In this document: positions 1 through 8,686 of the stretch, piece after piece
Position numbering within the stretch: position 1 is the first letter of the stretch
Layout: each line of letters opens with the position of its first letter
Source of the DNA: Bacteroidota bacterium
GTDB lineage: Bacteria; Bacteroidota; Bacteroidia; Cytophagales; Cyclobacteriaceae
NCBI GenBank assembly: GCA_947470895.1
Contig: CANIVF010000005.1
Coordinates: 1-64,000 of the forward strand
Length of the DNA stretch: 64,000 nucleotides
Reading direction: 5' to 3'
The notes under the pieces: model-generated
Database searches by the model: none
The model's input: the letters and a program-made list of their open reading frames with translations, nothing else
What the model was told of the DNA's origin: nothing
Program-made: the position numbers and the translations under genes

Positions 1-148
1 GGATGGTTTGGAATAATACTTGCTCAAAGAGTCTGATTTTCATAGAGTTATATCGAATTCTATTTTTCTAATGCATGATCTCGGTTAAATGTCATGCTCA
101 TAAATAAAGGCAGAGTTCGATTTTCGGCCAACCAGCGGCAACAAGATA

Positions 149-180
149 AAGCCCTCTTTCACTTGCGATCCAGAGGGCTT
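149..180 (-). terminator. Possible terminator hairpin downstream of the M19 peptidase
   Basis: A 9-bp perfect stem (AAGCCCTCT at 149-157 pairing with AGAGGGCTT at 172-180) encloses a 14-nt loop. On the minus strand it follows the peptidase stop codon by about 30 nt and is trailed by TTTATCTTG, a weak U-rich tail. The large loop and poor tail make this only a tentative call. Nothing else was recognised in bases 1-148. Confidence 0.4.
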
Positions 181-209
181 ACCGATTAAACACAACGCTA
201 GACACGTTA

Positions 210-1877
210 TCAGTAATGCTTTTTCACAAACTCGTAAGCGTTATTAAAGCATATCATGCGGGCGAGATCTTCTACGTGGTAGCTTCCAAACCAAATTGGA
301 TCTTCGCGCTTCATCTCATTTAAAATTTTTATTAAGTCTTGCTCAAAGGTGGCGAACTGCAACACGGAAGAGTAACGCTCCATCGGTTGCATAAACCCAT
401 CAAAGCCACTCCCCAAAGCGATGCGATGCCAGATGTCGTAAGGCTCTGGCACATGGTAGTCGAAAGGAATTCGTACGAATTGTTGCAGCGTACGCTTGAT
501 CAGGTTAAGGGTTCGCTTTCTTGCCAGTGGTGCAAAGGGAATGTTATTGAGCCACGTGGTACTGTTTCCTCCAAGTAGATGATGGTCGAGTGTAAGACCT
601 AGCAGACCTTGACTGTTGAAAATTTGCAGAACATCTTCATCACACAAGTTTATACTCCAATTCAAAAATCCATTTTGATGACTATCGTCTGTCTCTAATC
701 CTTTCTTACCTTGGTCGATTTGATTTTGCAAATAGTCAGTGCCAGCATAACCCGCATGACTGGCAATGACAGGTATGGGATTTTCTTTATTAATGCGGTT
801 ATGCGGTTCAACAATGGTTTTGTAGTAAGCAAGACGCGATGCTGCACTCATGTGATGCACATCAATCAATATGCGTGGTGAACCCGTTGGTTCAAGCATA
901 TGGGTTAACCCAAGTAATTCACACCACACATCCTGGCAGCCGGTAGTCGTTCCTTCATTTATGCCTTTGCGTTGATCGAATAGCAGCGATGCGGGTAGAG
1001 AAAACCTTTTTGTATGACCACATAGTGTGTTATGAAAGTGCTGCGCGAAGGTGATATAGAAGGGGCGATGTTTCCATTTGTTAAAAGGACTATTTTCGAG
1101 GACTTCCTCACCCTTAAGTTGGCGAATTCGTCTTTTGATGGTTTCCAATTTTACATCCATCCTGTGCTGACCTGGCCGGTTTTCTGAGTCTTCAGGGTTA
1201 CCAATTCCAAGGGAATGGATGCCTCCGAGGGTAGGCACGATAAAAATCTCGTTATTATCCGGATCAATTTCTATTTCATTTCCACCTGATGCAAGCGTAA
1301 AGGTTCCCCGCCACGTGTGAGGAATGCTGGTGTTTTCTATTTGTATTTCGTACGGGGTAGCGGTGGATTGTCCGGAACGTTCCAGAAAGAATTGATACTC
1401 ATCTTTGAGCGATTCAAAATAATCGTACTGCCCATTTTGCAACTTTTTTACCTGATCTGGATTAAGGTTCATGCTCCGTGAACATAGAAACATCATATCA
1501 CCATGGGTGAAATTCATACGCGGGTCACGCTGATGTATTTGTTTGAGAAGCCACTCACAAGTATTCTTATCTCCATCGTTATGCCAGCGCTCATGCAATT
1601 CAATCATGAACTGCTTGTTGAAGCGACTGCCTCCCATGCCACTAAAAAAACCTTTTTCTATTGGTGATAATGATGCAAAGAGTAAGCGTGTATTTGATCG
1701 AAGGCATTTGGCAAGATCCGATTGACTATAGCCTGCCTTTCCTTTAGGGCGATCTGACCTTTTAATGTTGCTGGGTGCTATCGCCCAAGGATGCCGATGG
1801 TCTTTATCTTCTTTGTCTTTCAAACGGACATGATCGTAGCCAAAAGCAGCAGGATGCGAATGTAAATCTGCGTACAT
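210..1877 (-). CDS. Peptidase M19 / renal dipeptidase-like amidohydrolase
   Basis: A 555-residue protein of the metal-dependent hydrolase fold. The N-terminus carries the metal-binding HxH in YADLHSHP (H6, H8). Further motifs expected of the M19 family follow in order: DVHHMS in the middle, VIASHAGYAG after it, and GSGFDGF near the C-terminus, matching the family G(S)DFDG box. M19 enzymes cleave dipeptides or related amides with two zinc ions. At 555 residues it is clearly longer than the usual 350-420, with extra sequence between about residues 60 and 300, so substrate preference may differ. No signal peptide is visible, so it is probably cytoplasmic. It sits 9 nt downstream of the receiver-like gene and may share its transcript. 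Confidence 0.75.
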   Translation of the reverse strand: MYADLHSHPAAFGYDHVRLKDKEDKDHRHPWAIAPSNIKRSDRPKGKAGYSQSDLAKCLRSNTRLLFASLSPIEKGFFSGMGGSRFNKQFMIELHERWHNDGDKNTCEWLLKQIHQRDPRMNFTHGDMMFLCSRSMNLNPDQVKKLQNGQYDYFESLKDEYQFFLERSGQSTATPYEIQIENTSIPHTWRGTFTLASGGNEIEIDPDNNEIFIVPTLGGIHSLGIGNPEDSENRPGQHRMDVKLETIKRRIRQLKGEEVLENSPFNKWKHRPFYITFAQHFHNTLCGHTKRFSLPASLLFDQRKGINEGTTTGCQDVWCELLGLTHMLEPTGSPRILIDVHHMSAASRLAYYKTIVEPHNRINKENPIPVIASHAGYAGTDYLQNQIDQGKKGLETDDSHQNGFLNWSINLCDEDVLQIFNSQGLLGLTLDHHLLGGNSTTWLNNIPFAPLARKRTLNLIKRTLQQFVRIPFDYHVPEPYDIWHRIALGSGFDGFMQPMERYSSVLQFATFEQDLIKILNEMKREDPIWFGSYHVEDLARMICFNNAYEFVKKHY

Positions 1878-1886
1878 CGATTTCTT

Positions 1887-2234
1887 TTAATTAAGCCACA
1901 GCTCGGTGTACTTCATTTTTTGCACTTCTTTCAACGTAAGCATGGATGCTTTCAACCGTCCTGCTAGCTTCGTGTAGCTAAGGGTTTCATTGCCATCGGT
2001 TAGCATAATCACAGGCACCTGCATATTGATTGAAAACATTCTTAATGACCTTACCATTTCAAAACCGGTAACCACCGGCAAGTCATAGCTGCTGATGACC
2101 AAATCATAATGCTTGGTGCGTGCCTCAGAGAGGCCCACCCATCCGCACGTCACACAAGTGACTATGCACTGCGGAAGCTGATCTTTGATATGGTCGGCAA
2201 TCGATGCCTGCCGGTGAACTACCAGAACCTTCAT
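1887..2234 (-). CDS. Receiver-like protein lacking the phosphoacceptor aspartate (pseudo-receiver)
   Basis: A 115-residue stand-alone domain that aligns with the two-component receiver fold over its whole length: a beta-1 strand (MKVLVV), the DLVISSYDLPVVTG segment that corresponds to the phosphorylation loop, and the PVIMLTDG segment with the conserved Thr. The key acidic residues are gone. The usual Asp-Asp pair after beta-1 is His7-Arg8, and the residue four before the conserved Pro53, normally the phosphorylated Asp, is Ser49. It therefore cannot be phosphorylated by the standard mechanism and is more likely a protein-binding or constitutive module. It lies downstream of a NarL-type regulator on the same strand. 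No output domain is present. Confidence 0.65.
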   Translation of the reverse strand: MKVLVVHRQASIADHIKDQLPQCIVTCVTCGWVGLSEARTKHYDLVISSYDLPVVTGFEMVRSLRMFSINMQVPVIMLTDGNETLSYTKLAGRLKASMLTLKEVQKMKYTELWLN

Positions 2235-2382
2235 AAACTAAACTTGTAAACCCGAATTTCTATGTTGTGTGTAAGTTGGCGAACTCGATTGACTTCGGTT
2301 TTTGCCAAAATGGGAAAGCGATTGGAAGCGAGCGGTTAAGGCCTGCATTTGGTCTTAAAAAAGTGCCTTTTTGAGCTATTTT

Positions 2383-2410
2383 AAAAAACATCTAAGGATA
2401 TCCTTAGATG
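2383..2410 (-). terminator. Perfect 22-bp palindrome followed by T-run; likely terminator of the response-regulator gene
   Basis: Bases 2389-2410 are a perfect inverted repeat: CATCTAAGGAT followed directly by its reverse complement. Read on the minus strand it is followed by six T (2383-2388 are A on the plus strand), the form of an intrinsic terminator with a very small loop. It stands about 100 nt past the stop of the NarL-type regulator. A role as an operator for the downstream receiver-like gene is the alternative. The 278-nt gap 2235-2512 shows nothing else. Confidence 0.55.
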
Positions 2411-2512
2411 GAGGTGGTGTAAATTCTTAGAAAAATCGGAAAAATAGTATTTCTTAGAAATGGGAATTTTCCAAAATCGGGCCTATGGGAGGTTTAAAAC
2501 GCAAAAGATGGG

Positions 2513-3166
2513 TTATCGGATTATCCCCATTTCGAATGCAGCGCGCACCATGCCTACAGTAGTTTTTACCTTTAATTTGGTTATGATATTTCCCTTATGA
2601 CTGAACACTGTTTTTTCGTTAATGTTCAAACGGGCAGCTATTTCTTTGATGGTTTTGTCTTCACAAATTAATCGGAGGACTTCTTGCTCGCGATCTGATA
2701 GTGCTGCGGCACCGGAGAATTCGGGACGCCTTGCTTTAAGTTGGTTGCGCATGCCCTTGCGCAGAAGTGACATTAGCAAGTCATTATGATAGAAATCTCT
2801 ATCCACCACAGAATAAATCGCCCGTTCAAGTTCGGAAGGATCACTGCTTTTCAATAAGAAAGAATGCACACCAATCTCAATCATGTGCAAAATGGATTTC
2901 TCATTATCGTGCATGGTGAGAATCACAATCTTAACATCGGGAAAATTGAGTACGAGCTTTTCTGCACAATCTACTCCGTTCATCACGGGCATTTCCAGAT
3001 CCAGAATTACCACATGGGGTTGTTTTTTAGCCACGAGTTCAAGGCATTTCTGTCCATTTTCGGCATCAGTTACAGTGTTGATCCGAGGGAAGGTTTGCAC
3101 CAATTCACAAAGAGCCTTTCTAAAAATGTGATGATCGTCAACGATGCAAATATCAATGTTATTCAT
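2513..3166 (-). CDS. NarL/FixJ-family response regulator
   Basis: A 217-residue two-component transcription regulator. Residues 1-120 form the receiver, with the acidic pair D10-D11, the phosphoacceptor D56 in VVILDLEMP, the conserved Thr in VILTMHD and the Lys in FLLKSSDP. Residues 150-215 form a LuxR-type helix-turn-helix, seen in LSDREQEVLRLICEDKTIKE and INEKTVFSHKGNI. Regulators of this type bind DNA as dimers after phosphorylation by a histidine kinase. No kinase gene is present nearby, so it is an orphan in this window. The regulated genes cannot be read from the sequence. All key residues are intact, unlike the receiver-like protein downstream. Confidence 0.93.
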   Translation of the reverse strand: MNNIDICIVDDHHIFRKALCELVQTFPRINTVTDAENGQKCLELVAKKQPHVVILDLEMPVMNGVDCAEKLVLNFPDVKIVILTMHDNEKSILHMIEIGVHSFLLKSSDPSELERAIYSVVDRDFYHNDLLMSLLRKGMRNQLKARRPEFSGAAALSDREQEVLRLICEDKTIKEIAARLNINEKTVFSHKGNIITKLKVKTTVGMVRAAFEMGIIR

Positions 3167-3407
3167 TAAGCAGTATTGATTGTTTAATCTTTTGGTTCAC
3201 TGAAGACTCATCTATTTAACAATTTCCAATTTCACGGAACATATTATTCCAAAGATAAACCAATTACTTACCCGTTAATCATGAAAACTTATAGAAGTAA
3301 ATTTTTCGTGAACATGCTCAGATAGGGTAATCAAATGTCTTCGGTTTTTTAAGACAATCTATTATAATCTTTGACTTTAGAGGATGATTTTTTGGTGTTT
3401 ATGGATT

Positions 3408-3415
3408 TATCTTTG
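3408..3415 (+). promoter_or_regulatory. Bacteroidota-type -7 element upstream of the GNAT gene
   Basis: TATCTTTG matches the TAnnTTTG -7 consensus of primary-sigma promoters in Bacteroidota and lies 26 nt before the ATG at 3442. No convincing -33 TTTG at the normal spacing was found, so this is supported by one element only. Confidence 0.45.
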
Positions 3416-3441
3416 ACACAGAATATTCCAAATTCAGTAAG

Positions 3442-3894
3442 ATGATTACAATCAGGCAGGCCGCACAAAACGATGCGTCCACAATCAGTGACTTTCAGCA
3501 GAAGATGGCCAAGGAAACAGAGAATGTTCTTTTAGATCCAATTGTACTCTCAGAAGGAATACAGCGTTTATTTGACGATCCTGCCAAGGGAAAATATTAT
3601 GTGGCTGAGAATGATGGAGACGTGGTTGGCTGTATGATGATTACCTATGAGTGGAGCGAGTGGCGCTGTGGCAATGTGTTGTGGATACAATCAGTATACA
3701 TTAAGTCATCACATCGTGGCAAGGGTGTGTTTAAAAAGATGTATAAGCACATGCAAAGCATGGTTACTCCCGGGGCGGGCTATCGTGGCATTAGGTTGTA
3801 TGTGGATAAATCCAATGCAGTTGCACAAAAGGTCTATGAAAAACTAGGAATGAATGGAGAACACTACCAGGTGTATGAATGGATGGGCTCGTGA
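3442..3894 (+). CDS. GNAT family N-acetyltransferase
   Basis: A 150-residue acetyl-CoA-dependent acyltransferase. It begins with MITIRQAAQNDAS, a common GNAT opening. The acetyl-CoA-binding motif A is IQSVYIKSSHRGKGVFKKMY (central HRGKGV, the Q/RxxGxG/A-type loop), and the C-terminal NAVAQKVYEKLGM segment is the usual motif B. The substrate cannot be told from sequence; this subgroup often modifies small amines or protein N-termini. It is a single-gene unit with its own promoter-like element, and the gene that follows is on the opposite strand. Confidence 0.88.
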   Translation: MITIRQAAQNDASTISDFQQKMAKETENVLLDPIVLSEGIQRLFDDPAKGKYYVAENDGDVVGCMMITYEWSEWRCGNVLWIQSVYIKSSHRGKGVFKKMYKHMQSMVTPGAGYRGIRLYVDKSNAVAQKVYEKLGMNGEHYQVYEWMGS

Positions 3895-3915
3895 AACCAC
3901 CTCTTAAGTGATTAC

Positions 3916-4281
3916 TTAGCGCCTTGGAAATACTAACTTGACCCTACGGTTTCTTTTGCCACCCACCTCAACAAAGAAGCGTGACTCGCGCAAGTTTCCC
4001 TGGTGATCCCAGAAATAATTAATACCCATTTTGCCATCCTTAATACTTTGGGTAGTCATGCGAGTGAGCCAGTATGAATTCATTTGACTAAATGGCATAC
4101 ATCCAGCAGCGGATAAGATCGGTGACTGATAAGCACTTTGCATTTGATGTGCCGGCAAAAATTTGTTTGACTTGGACTTAGTTGATTTTGTATCTAAGAT
4201 ATACAGATTAACGGGCTTTGTATGAGGGCGAAATTGTGCTACAGCGTAAACACATACTGAGATGAATAGGCCATAATTCAC
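3916..4281 (-). CDS. Small hypothetical protein, possibly secreted
   Basis: A 121-residue reading frame that I do not recognise. The first 17 residues (MNYGLFISVCVYAVAQF) are hydrophobic and could act as a weak signal peptide cleaved near VAQ. The C-terminal 50 residues have a plausible folded composition, with NYFWDHQGNLRESRFFVEV followed by a strongly basic tail (GGKRNRRVKLVFPRR). There is no competing gene on the plus strand between 3895 and 4340, which favours it being real, but no known domain supports it. It would be convergent with the GNAT gene, 21 nt away. Confidence 0.45.
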   Translation of the reverse strand: MNYGLFISVCVYAVAQFRPHTKPVNLYILDTKSTKSKSNKFLPAHQMQSAYQSPILSAAGCMPFSQMNSYWLTRMTTQSIKDGKMGINYFWDHQGNLRESRFFVEVGGKRNRRVKLVFPRR

Positions 4282-4340
4282 TTTATGAAGTTACAAACTT
4301 TAACTGAAACTGGTAACTTCGGATAAACTTTGCAAAGTCT

Positions 4341-4913
4341 ATGTCAGAAGTGTTTCGTTGTCCGTGGTGCCTCAAGTTTGATCAATACATTCAATACCAC
4401 GATGAAGAGTGGGGTGTGCCCGTGCATGACGATCATGTGCATTTTGAGTTTCTGATTCTGGAAGGAGCGCAAGCAGGGTTGAGCTGGGCAACAGTGTTGA
4501 AGAAGCGCGATGGCTACCGTAAAAGCTTTGCTCACTTTGATCCTGTGAAAGTTGCGCGATTTACAGAAAAGCGCATCGAAAGGATTTTATTGGATCCGGG
4601 CATTGTTCGGAACAAATTGAAAGTATATGCCGCTGTGAATAATGCGAAGCGATTTCTGGAAGTTCAGAAGGAGTTTGGAAGCTTTGATCAGTACATCTGG
4701 GGTTTTGTTAATCACAAGCCCATATTGAATAAATGGAAGACCTTGGCTCAGGTTCCTGCCACCACCAAAGAAGCGGATGCACTTAGTAAAGATTTGATCA
4801 AGCGAGGTTTTAAGTTTGTGGGTTCAACAGTGATCTACGCACACATGCAGGCTTGTGGGCTGGTAAATGATCATTTGGTGGATTGCTGGAGGTATAAAAA
4901 AGGGAAGGAGTAG
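4341..4913 (+). CDS. tag: DNA-3-methyladenine glycosylase I
   Basis: A 190-residue base-excision repair enzyme that removes 3-methyladenine from alkylated DNA. The Tag signature is complete: FRCPWC...YHDEEWGVPVHDD at the N-terminus, FLILEGAQAGLSW for the substrate pocket, then a helix-hairpin-helix region. The zinc-snap ligands can be placed as C7 and H20 (13 apart, as in E. coli Tag) and H178 and C182 in VNDHLVDC near the C-terminus. Length is typical. It precedes the sulfatase by 28 nt on the same strand, with no functional link apparent. Confidence 0.95.
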   Translation: MSEVFRCPWCLKFDQYIQYHDEEWGVPVHDDHVHFEFLILEGAQAGLSWATVLKKRDGYRKSFAHFDPVKVARFTEKRIERILLDPGIVRNKLKVYAAVNNAKRFLEVQKEFGSFDQYIWGFVNHKPILNKWKTLAQVPATTKEADALSKDLIKRGFKFVGSTVIYAHMQACGLVNDHLVDCWRYKKGKE

Positions 4914-4941
4914 ATAGTTAAAATTCATCAGGTACTTAAGT

Positions 4942-6396
4942 ATGAAAAAACAATACAGGTTCAATTTCTTTTTGATATTGGTCTCAATCTGTTCGTCACA
5001 ACATCTTTATGCGCAACAGCCAAACATTCTTTTCATTCTTGCTGATGATATGAGTTACCCCTATTCCAGTGTGTATGCAGGTCAGGTGGTAAAAACACCC
5101 AATCTCGAAAGGTTGGCTCAGCATGGAGTAACATTTACAAACGCGTATAGTGCAAATCCTTCCTGCACTCCGTCAAGAGCTGGAATTCTCACGGGTCGTT
5201 ATCCACACAAACTGGGTGAGGCTGTCAATCTGGTCGGAAGGTTAGATGCATCTATTCCCACGTATGTGCAGTCGCTACGCAAAGAGGGATATGAAGTGGC
5301 TTATGATCGAAAGGGTTGGGCTCCCGGTGATTTTACACAGATGGGCTACAAAGAAAACCCAGCCGGCAAGCAAATGGAGTTTCAACAGATGCTTGGTCAG
5401 TTGTCGAAGGATAAACCTTTCTTCTTTTGGTTTGGCACCAACGATCCGCACCGTACCTTTCTATTTGGTAAGGGAAGAGCATCTGGCATTGATCTTACTA
5501 AAATAAAAGTGCCAGCCTTCTTACCTGATGTGCCTGAAGTGAGAGGTGATCTCGCTGACTATTTTTATCTGATCAAAAGATTGGATGATGAAGTAGGAGA
5601 GCTTCTTAAAGCACTTGAGCAAACGGAAAGACTGGAGAATACAATTATTGTACTGTCTTCGGATAACGGCATGCCATTTCCACATGCCAAAGCAAACTTA
5701 TATGATTATGGAACGCGTGTTCCATTAATCATCTCCAGTTTTTCAAAGAAAGTGATACAAAACAAGAAGAATGATTCATTCGTAAACCTGATCGACTTGA
5801 CTCCTACATTTCTGGAACTGGCCGGAGCCAGAAATAAACCACCGATGGATGGCAAGAGTCTTGTGCCAGTGCTTACCGGACAAACTACAGCTAATCGGAA
5901 CGAAATTTTTTTAGAGCGCGAGCGTCATTGCATGGCCCGAAATGAAATGGATCGAGGAGCAGGATATCCGATGCGCGCTATTCGAACCAAAAACTTTCTA
6001 TTCATCGTTAACTTACGCTATTACCGCATGCCCGGTGGCGATGAATCGATGCCCGGCACGACTTCTGAATTTGGTGATGTTGATGGTGGCCCAACCAAAG
6101 CATTCATTCTCGATAACCGCAACGATCCTAAGGTAAAACCATTTTTTGATTTAGGATTTGGTAAACGTCCAGCGGAAGAACTATATGATTTAAAAAAAGA
6201 CCCCTATAACGTAACCAATCTAGCGGAGGTGGCTGAGTATGCACCTGTTAAAAAAGAACTCAGCGAAAAATTAGCGCAGTGGATGAAAGAGGAAAAAGAT
6301 CCGCGCTTAAATGGCGGAGGCGATGAAATTGATCGCTACAAACCAACTACATGGGCTTGGATTAAAAAATGGAGTATTGAATTTGTTAAAGAATAA
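4942..6396 (+). CDS. Secreted sulfatase
   Basis: A 484-residue sulfatase of the alkaline-phosphatase superfamily. Residues 1-24 are a signal peptide ending LYAQQ. The metal-binding ADD (D35, D36) follows in PNILFILADDMSYPY. The formylglycine motif CTPSR begins at C75 in NPSCTPSRAGILTGRYP, so activity needs conversion of C75 by a sulfatase-maturing enzyme. SSDNGMPFPHAK supplies the second metal site. It resembles the sulfamidase/N-sulphoglucosamine branch, and a role in hydrolysing sulfated polysaccharide is likely. No SusC/SusD pair, glycosidase or maturase gene lies nearby, so the substrate is open. It ends 23 nt from the convergent LysE gene. Confidence 0.92.
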   Translation: MKKQYRFNFFLILVSICSSQHLYAQQPNILFILADDMSYPYSSVYAGQVVKTPNLERLAQHGVTFTNAYSANPSCTPSRAGILTGRYPHKLGEAVNLVGRLDASIPTYVQSLRKEGYEVAYDRKGWAPGDFTQMGYKENPAGKQMEFQQMLGQLSKDKPFFFWFGTNDPHRTFLFGKGRASGIDLTKIKVPAFLPDVPEVRGDLADYFYLIKRLDDEVGELLKALEQTERLENTIIVLSSDNGMPFPHAKANLYDYGTRVPLIISSFSKKVIQNKKNDSFVNLIDLTPTFLELAGARNKPPMDGKSLVPVLTGQTTANRNEIFLERERHCMARNEMDRGAGYPMRAIRTKNFLFIVNLRYYRMPGGDESMPGTTSEFGDVDGGPTKAFILDNRNDPKVKPFFDLGFGKRPAEELYDLKKDPYNVTNLAEVAEYAPVKKELSEKLAQWMKEEKDPRLNGGGDEIDRYKPTTWAWIKKWSIEFVKE

Positions 6397-6419
6397 TTTA
6401 CCGGACAGAGTACTCAATA

Positions 6420-7028
6420 TCAAAGAAGATATTTTATAAATGCATAAAGGCCCAACACGAGCAACGTAACTCCGGGCACCATCTTCACGATTTTATTGTC
6501 TTTTACATAGTGGGCAAGTCGCTTTGCCAGAAAGGCAAAGATGATGAGCAGGATCATCACGCCAACGGCAGTACCCAACACATAGCTATGCACAAACCAA
6601 GGAGTTGACAAATCAATCCAACCTTGCGATTTAAGGAATGCCGTATAAGCAACCCAAAAGGGAATTGCCATTGGATTGAGAATGCTAAGTACAATCCCTC
6701 TACGAAACCCACTTTCATTAAATCGCACCGAAAACTCGCTGGGTTTGCGAGCCGACCAAATAGAAAACGCACCAATCACGGTCATCACAATCGCAGTAAT
6801 CAGTTGAAAATTATCAATAATTATTGGTGAAGAAGTTACCCAATCTTCAAACACAACCCCTATCCACGCATATGGATATTCAATGATGGAAACAGCCAAC
6901 GAAAAGCGGAGGGCAGTTTTAATTTTTTGTTCCATGCCCAACTGTAACACAGCCAGGTTAAGCGTGCCGGGTGGTATAGAACCAATGAAACTGATAATCA
7001 ATCCGACTAAAAATACCTGAACAATCAT
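6420..7028 (-). CDS. LysE/RhtB-family exporter
   Basis: A 202-residue inner-membrane protein with about six hydrophobic segments. The N-terminal FIGSIPPGTLNLAVLQLGME is the family signature (GxxPGPxN-like) of amino-acid efflux carriers. Known members export lysine, threonine or similar metabolites using ion gradients. Its start codon overlaps the stop of the upstream ATP-grasp gene by 4 nt, so the two are translationally coupled. This suggests that the ligase product could be the exported compound, which is inference. Length is typical of the family. Confidence 0.85.
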   Translation of the reverse strand: MIVQVFLVGLIISFIGSIPPGTLNLAVLQLGMEQKIKTALRFSLAVSIIEYPYAWIGVVFEDWVTSSPIIIDNFQLITAIVMTVIGAFSIWSARKPSEFSVRFNESGFRRGIVLSILNPMAIPFWVAYTAFLKSQGWIDLSTPWFVHSYVLGTAVGVMILLIIFAFLAKRLAHYVKDNKIVKMVPGVTLLVLGLYAFIKYLL

Positions 7029-8065
7029 ACTCCTGGGGCCATGTTTTTTTTTACTCGCTTATAAATTTTTTTTCCTTCCTCCAGCGAAAGGTATGGAACT
7101 CCACGTTCATGATTTTCTTTACTTACTCGATATAAATTGCGCCAGTGAGTGATCAATACTCCAATTGCTTTAATGATTGAAGAGCCAGGATGGTAGATAT
7201 GAGAAGGTTCGGCACCACAACCATTTAACTCCATGATTTTTATATTCCCATTTTGCAAATCCTGCAATGAAGCGCAGCGTAAATCATAACGACCAAAGTA
7301 AAAGCCGTTGATTTGTTTGCTGATGGTATCGAACGAAGCATTTAGCTTTTCGTTGATCAAATGATTGAAGTTTAAGAAGGTGGTACCCAGACAATGATTA
7401 CCAATGGAAACGAGTTCTATTTTTTGGTCCGAAGAAATGATTTCGCTTAAGCGATTGGCATATGCCGCGCTAAGTGAATTCCACTGAATTTTAGCTCTGT
7501 CTATTTCAAGAATCAATTCCTGTAAGTTTTTCTTCCCATCACCAGTAACGGATAGAAATTCTTTTCCGGTAATGGAATTGACGATCCCATGCTCTTGCGA
7601 TGGAAAGCGAACATAATACACTCCAAATTCCAGAGGAAGATCGACCAGTTCCTGCACGATAAAATCAATTTTAATTTCGTTCAGATATTGTTCGATATCC
7701 TCTTCGTTTTTTATTCTGCGCACCATCCAGCCGCGCTCGCCCAAATCGGGTTTTAGAATAATAGGGAAAGTTAAGCCGGCTTCACGCATAATCTCTGTAA
7801 CACGGGTTACAGTAGTGGGTAGTTTAATCAAAATAGTTTTTGGCTTTAACGATTCGGGAACCAGATGCAGCACCTCATACTTCGATTCGCCCAACATACC
7901 TCCCGTAAGGATAGAGGGGTTAGATGCAGAAAAATATAAAAGAGATCGTTCCTTTAATGCATACCAAAACCAGATAAAGAAAATAGGGAACTGAATGATG
8001 CCAAAAGGCCAGTATTCCCACGAAGTGAACTTGATAAAAAAATTACTTCTGAAGAATTTTTGCAC
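7025..8065 (-). CDS. ATP-grasp ligase with hydrophobic N-terminal segment
   Basis: A 346-residue protein with an ATP-grasp core. TFPIILKPDLGERG is the nucleotide-binding lysine loop, FIVQELVDLP is the next strand, and IMELNGCGAEPSHIYHPG carries the C-terminal Glu and Asn that bind magnesium in this fold. Residues about 15-40 (WPFGIIQFPIFFIWFWYALK) are strongly hydrophobic and may be a membrane anchor or a buried helix. ATP-grasp enzymes join a carboxylate to an amine or thiol through an acyl-phosphate. It lies upstream of and overlaps the LysE exporter. The substrate cannot be assigned; a D-Ala-D-Ala ligase role is unlikely because the family motifs differ. Confidence 0.75.
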   Translation of the reverse strand: MQKFFRSNFFIKFTSWEYWPFGIIQFPIFFIWFWYALKERSLLYFSASNPSILTGGMLGESKYEVLHLVPESLKPKTILIKLPTTVTRVTEIMREAGLTFPIILKPDLGERGWMVRRIKNEEDIEQYLNEIKIDFIVQELVDLPLEFGVYYVRFPSQEHGIVNSITGKEFLSVTGDGKKNLQELILEIDRAKIQWNSLSAAYANRLSEIISSDQKIELVSIGNHCLGTTFLNFNHLINEKLNASFDTISKQINGFYFGRYDLRCASLQDLQNGNIKIMELNGCGAEPSHIYHPGSSIIKAIGVLITHWRNLYRVSKENHERGVPYLSLEEGKKIYKRVKKNMAPGV

Positions 8066-8096
8066 AACAATTTAGGAATGGCTCAAAAATACAGAA

Positions 8097-8609
8097 TTAG
8101 TGAGTAGCCACTACCGATTCCTTATATCGCAATGTCGAAACAGCAATCCCAAAATCTATCGGCAAGGTGATGTAATCAGCTATTTCCCGGATTCCGATTT
8201 TCATGATGGCCATGTGGTGCACAGCATGCTCAATGTTGTATACCAATTCACGCAGGTAGTTCGTGTTGATCGTTTCACACACATCGCTATCGGGTAAATA
8301 CCCCACTTCCAGCTTTAGTACCTTGTCTCCCTGATTGATATTGATAAATTCTTGTATCTGTTTTATTGTATGGATCGCAATGAACTTGTCATTTTCCATC
8401 GCCTTATTGTGAATGCGTTTGTCGTAATTAACAATGCCTTCAGCGTAGCCCTGCTCAAGGCAGATGAAGAACTCAAGTGTATGGCGCAAGTGTTGACCAA
8501 CGGTAGCGTGCAATGAATGTGACGGTTTACTAAAATCATCTTCTGTGATTTGTTCCACCACTCCAGCTAATTGTTTCAGTATGTTATTCGCTGCCTGAGA
8601 AAGCTGCAT
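8097..8609 (-). CDS. DinB-family protein
   Basis: A 170-residue four-helix-bundle protein of the DinB/YfiT type. The three metal-binding histidines can be placed: one in TVGQHLRHTLEFF near residue 40 and two in NIEHAVHHMAIMKIG near residue 130. Members are predicted metal-dependent enzymes, some of them thiol transferases; most have no known reaction. It is 31 nt upstream of the ATP-grasp gene stop region on the same strand and may be the first gene of that unit, as the upstream spacing to the YHS gene is larger. Confidence 0.8.
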   Translation of the reverse strand: MQLSQAANNILKQLAGVVEQITEDDFSKPSHSLHATVGQHLRHTLEFFICLEQGYAEGIVNYDKRIHNKAMENDKFIAIHTIKQIQEFININQGDKVLKLEVGYLPDSDVCETINTNYLRELVYNIEHAVHHMAIMKIGIREIADYITLPIDFGIAVSTLRYKESVVATH

Positions 8610-8686
8610 GTTGCTTGAGGTAATTTTATAAAATGTAAAGTTATACGAAATCTCAAATCTTATATGAAAGAAAAAGACTCAGGCGT

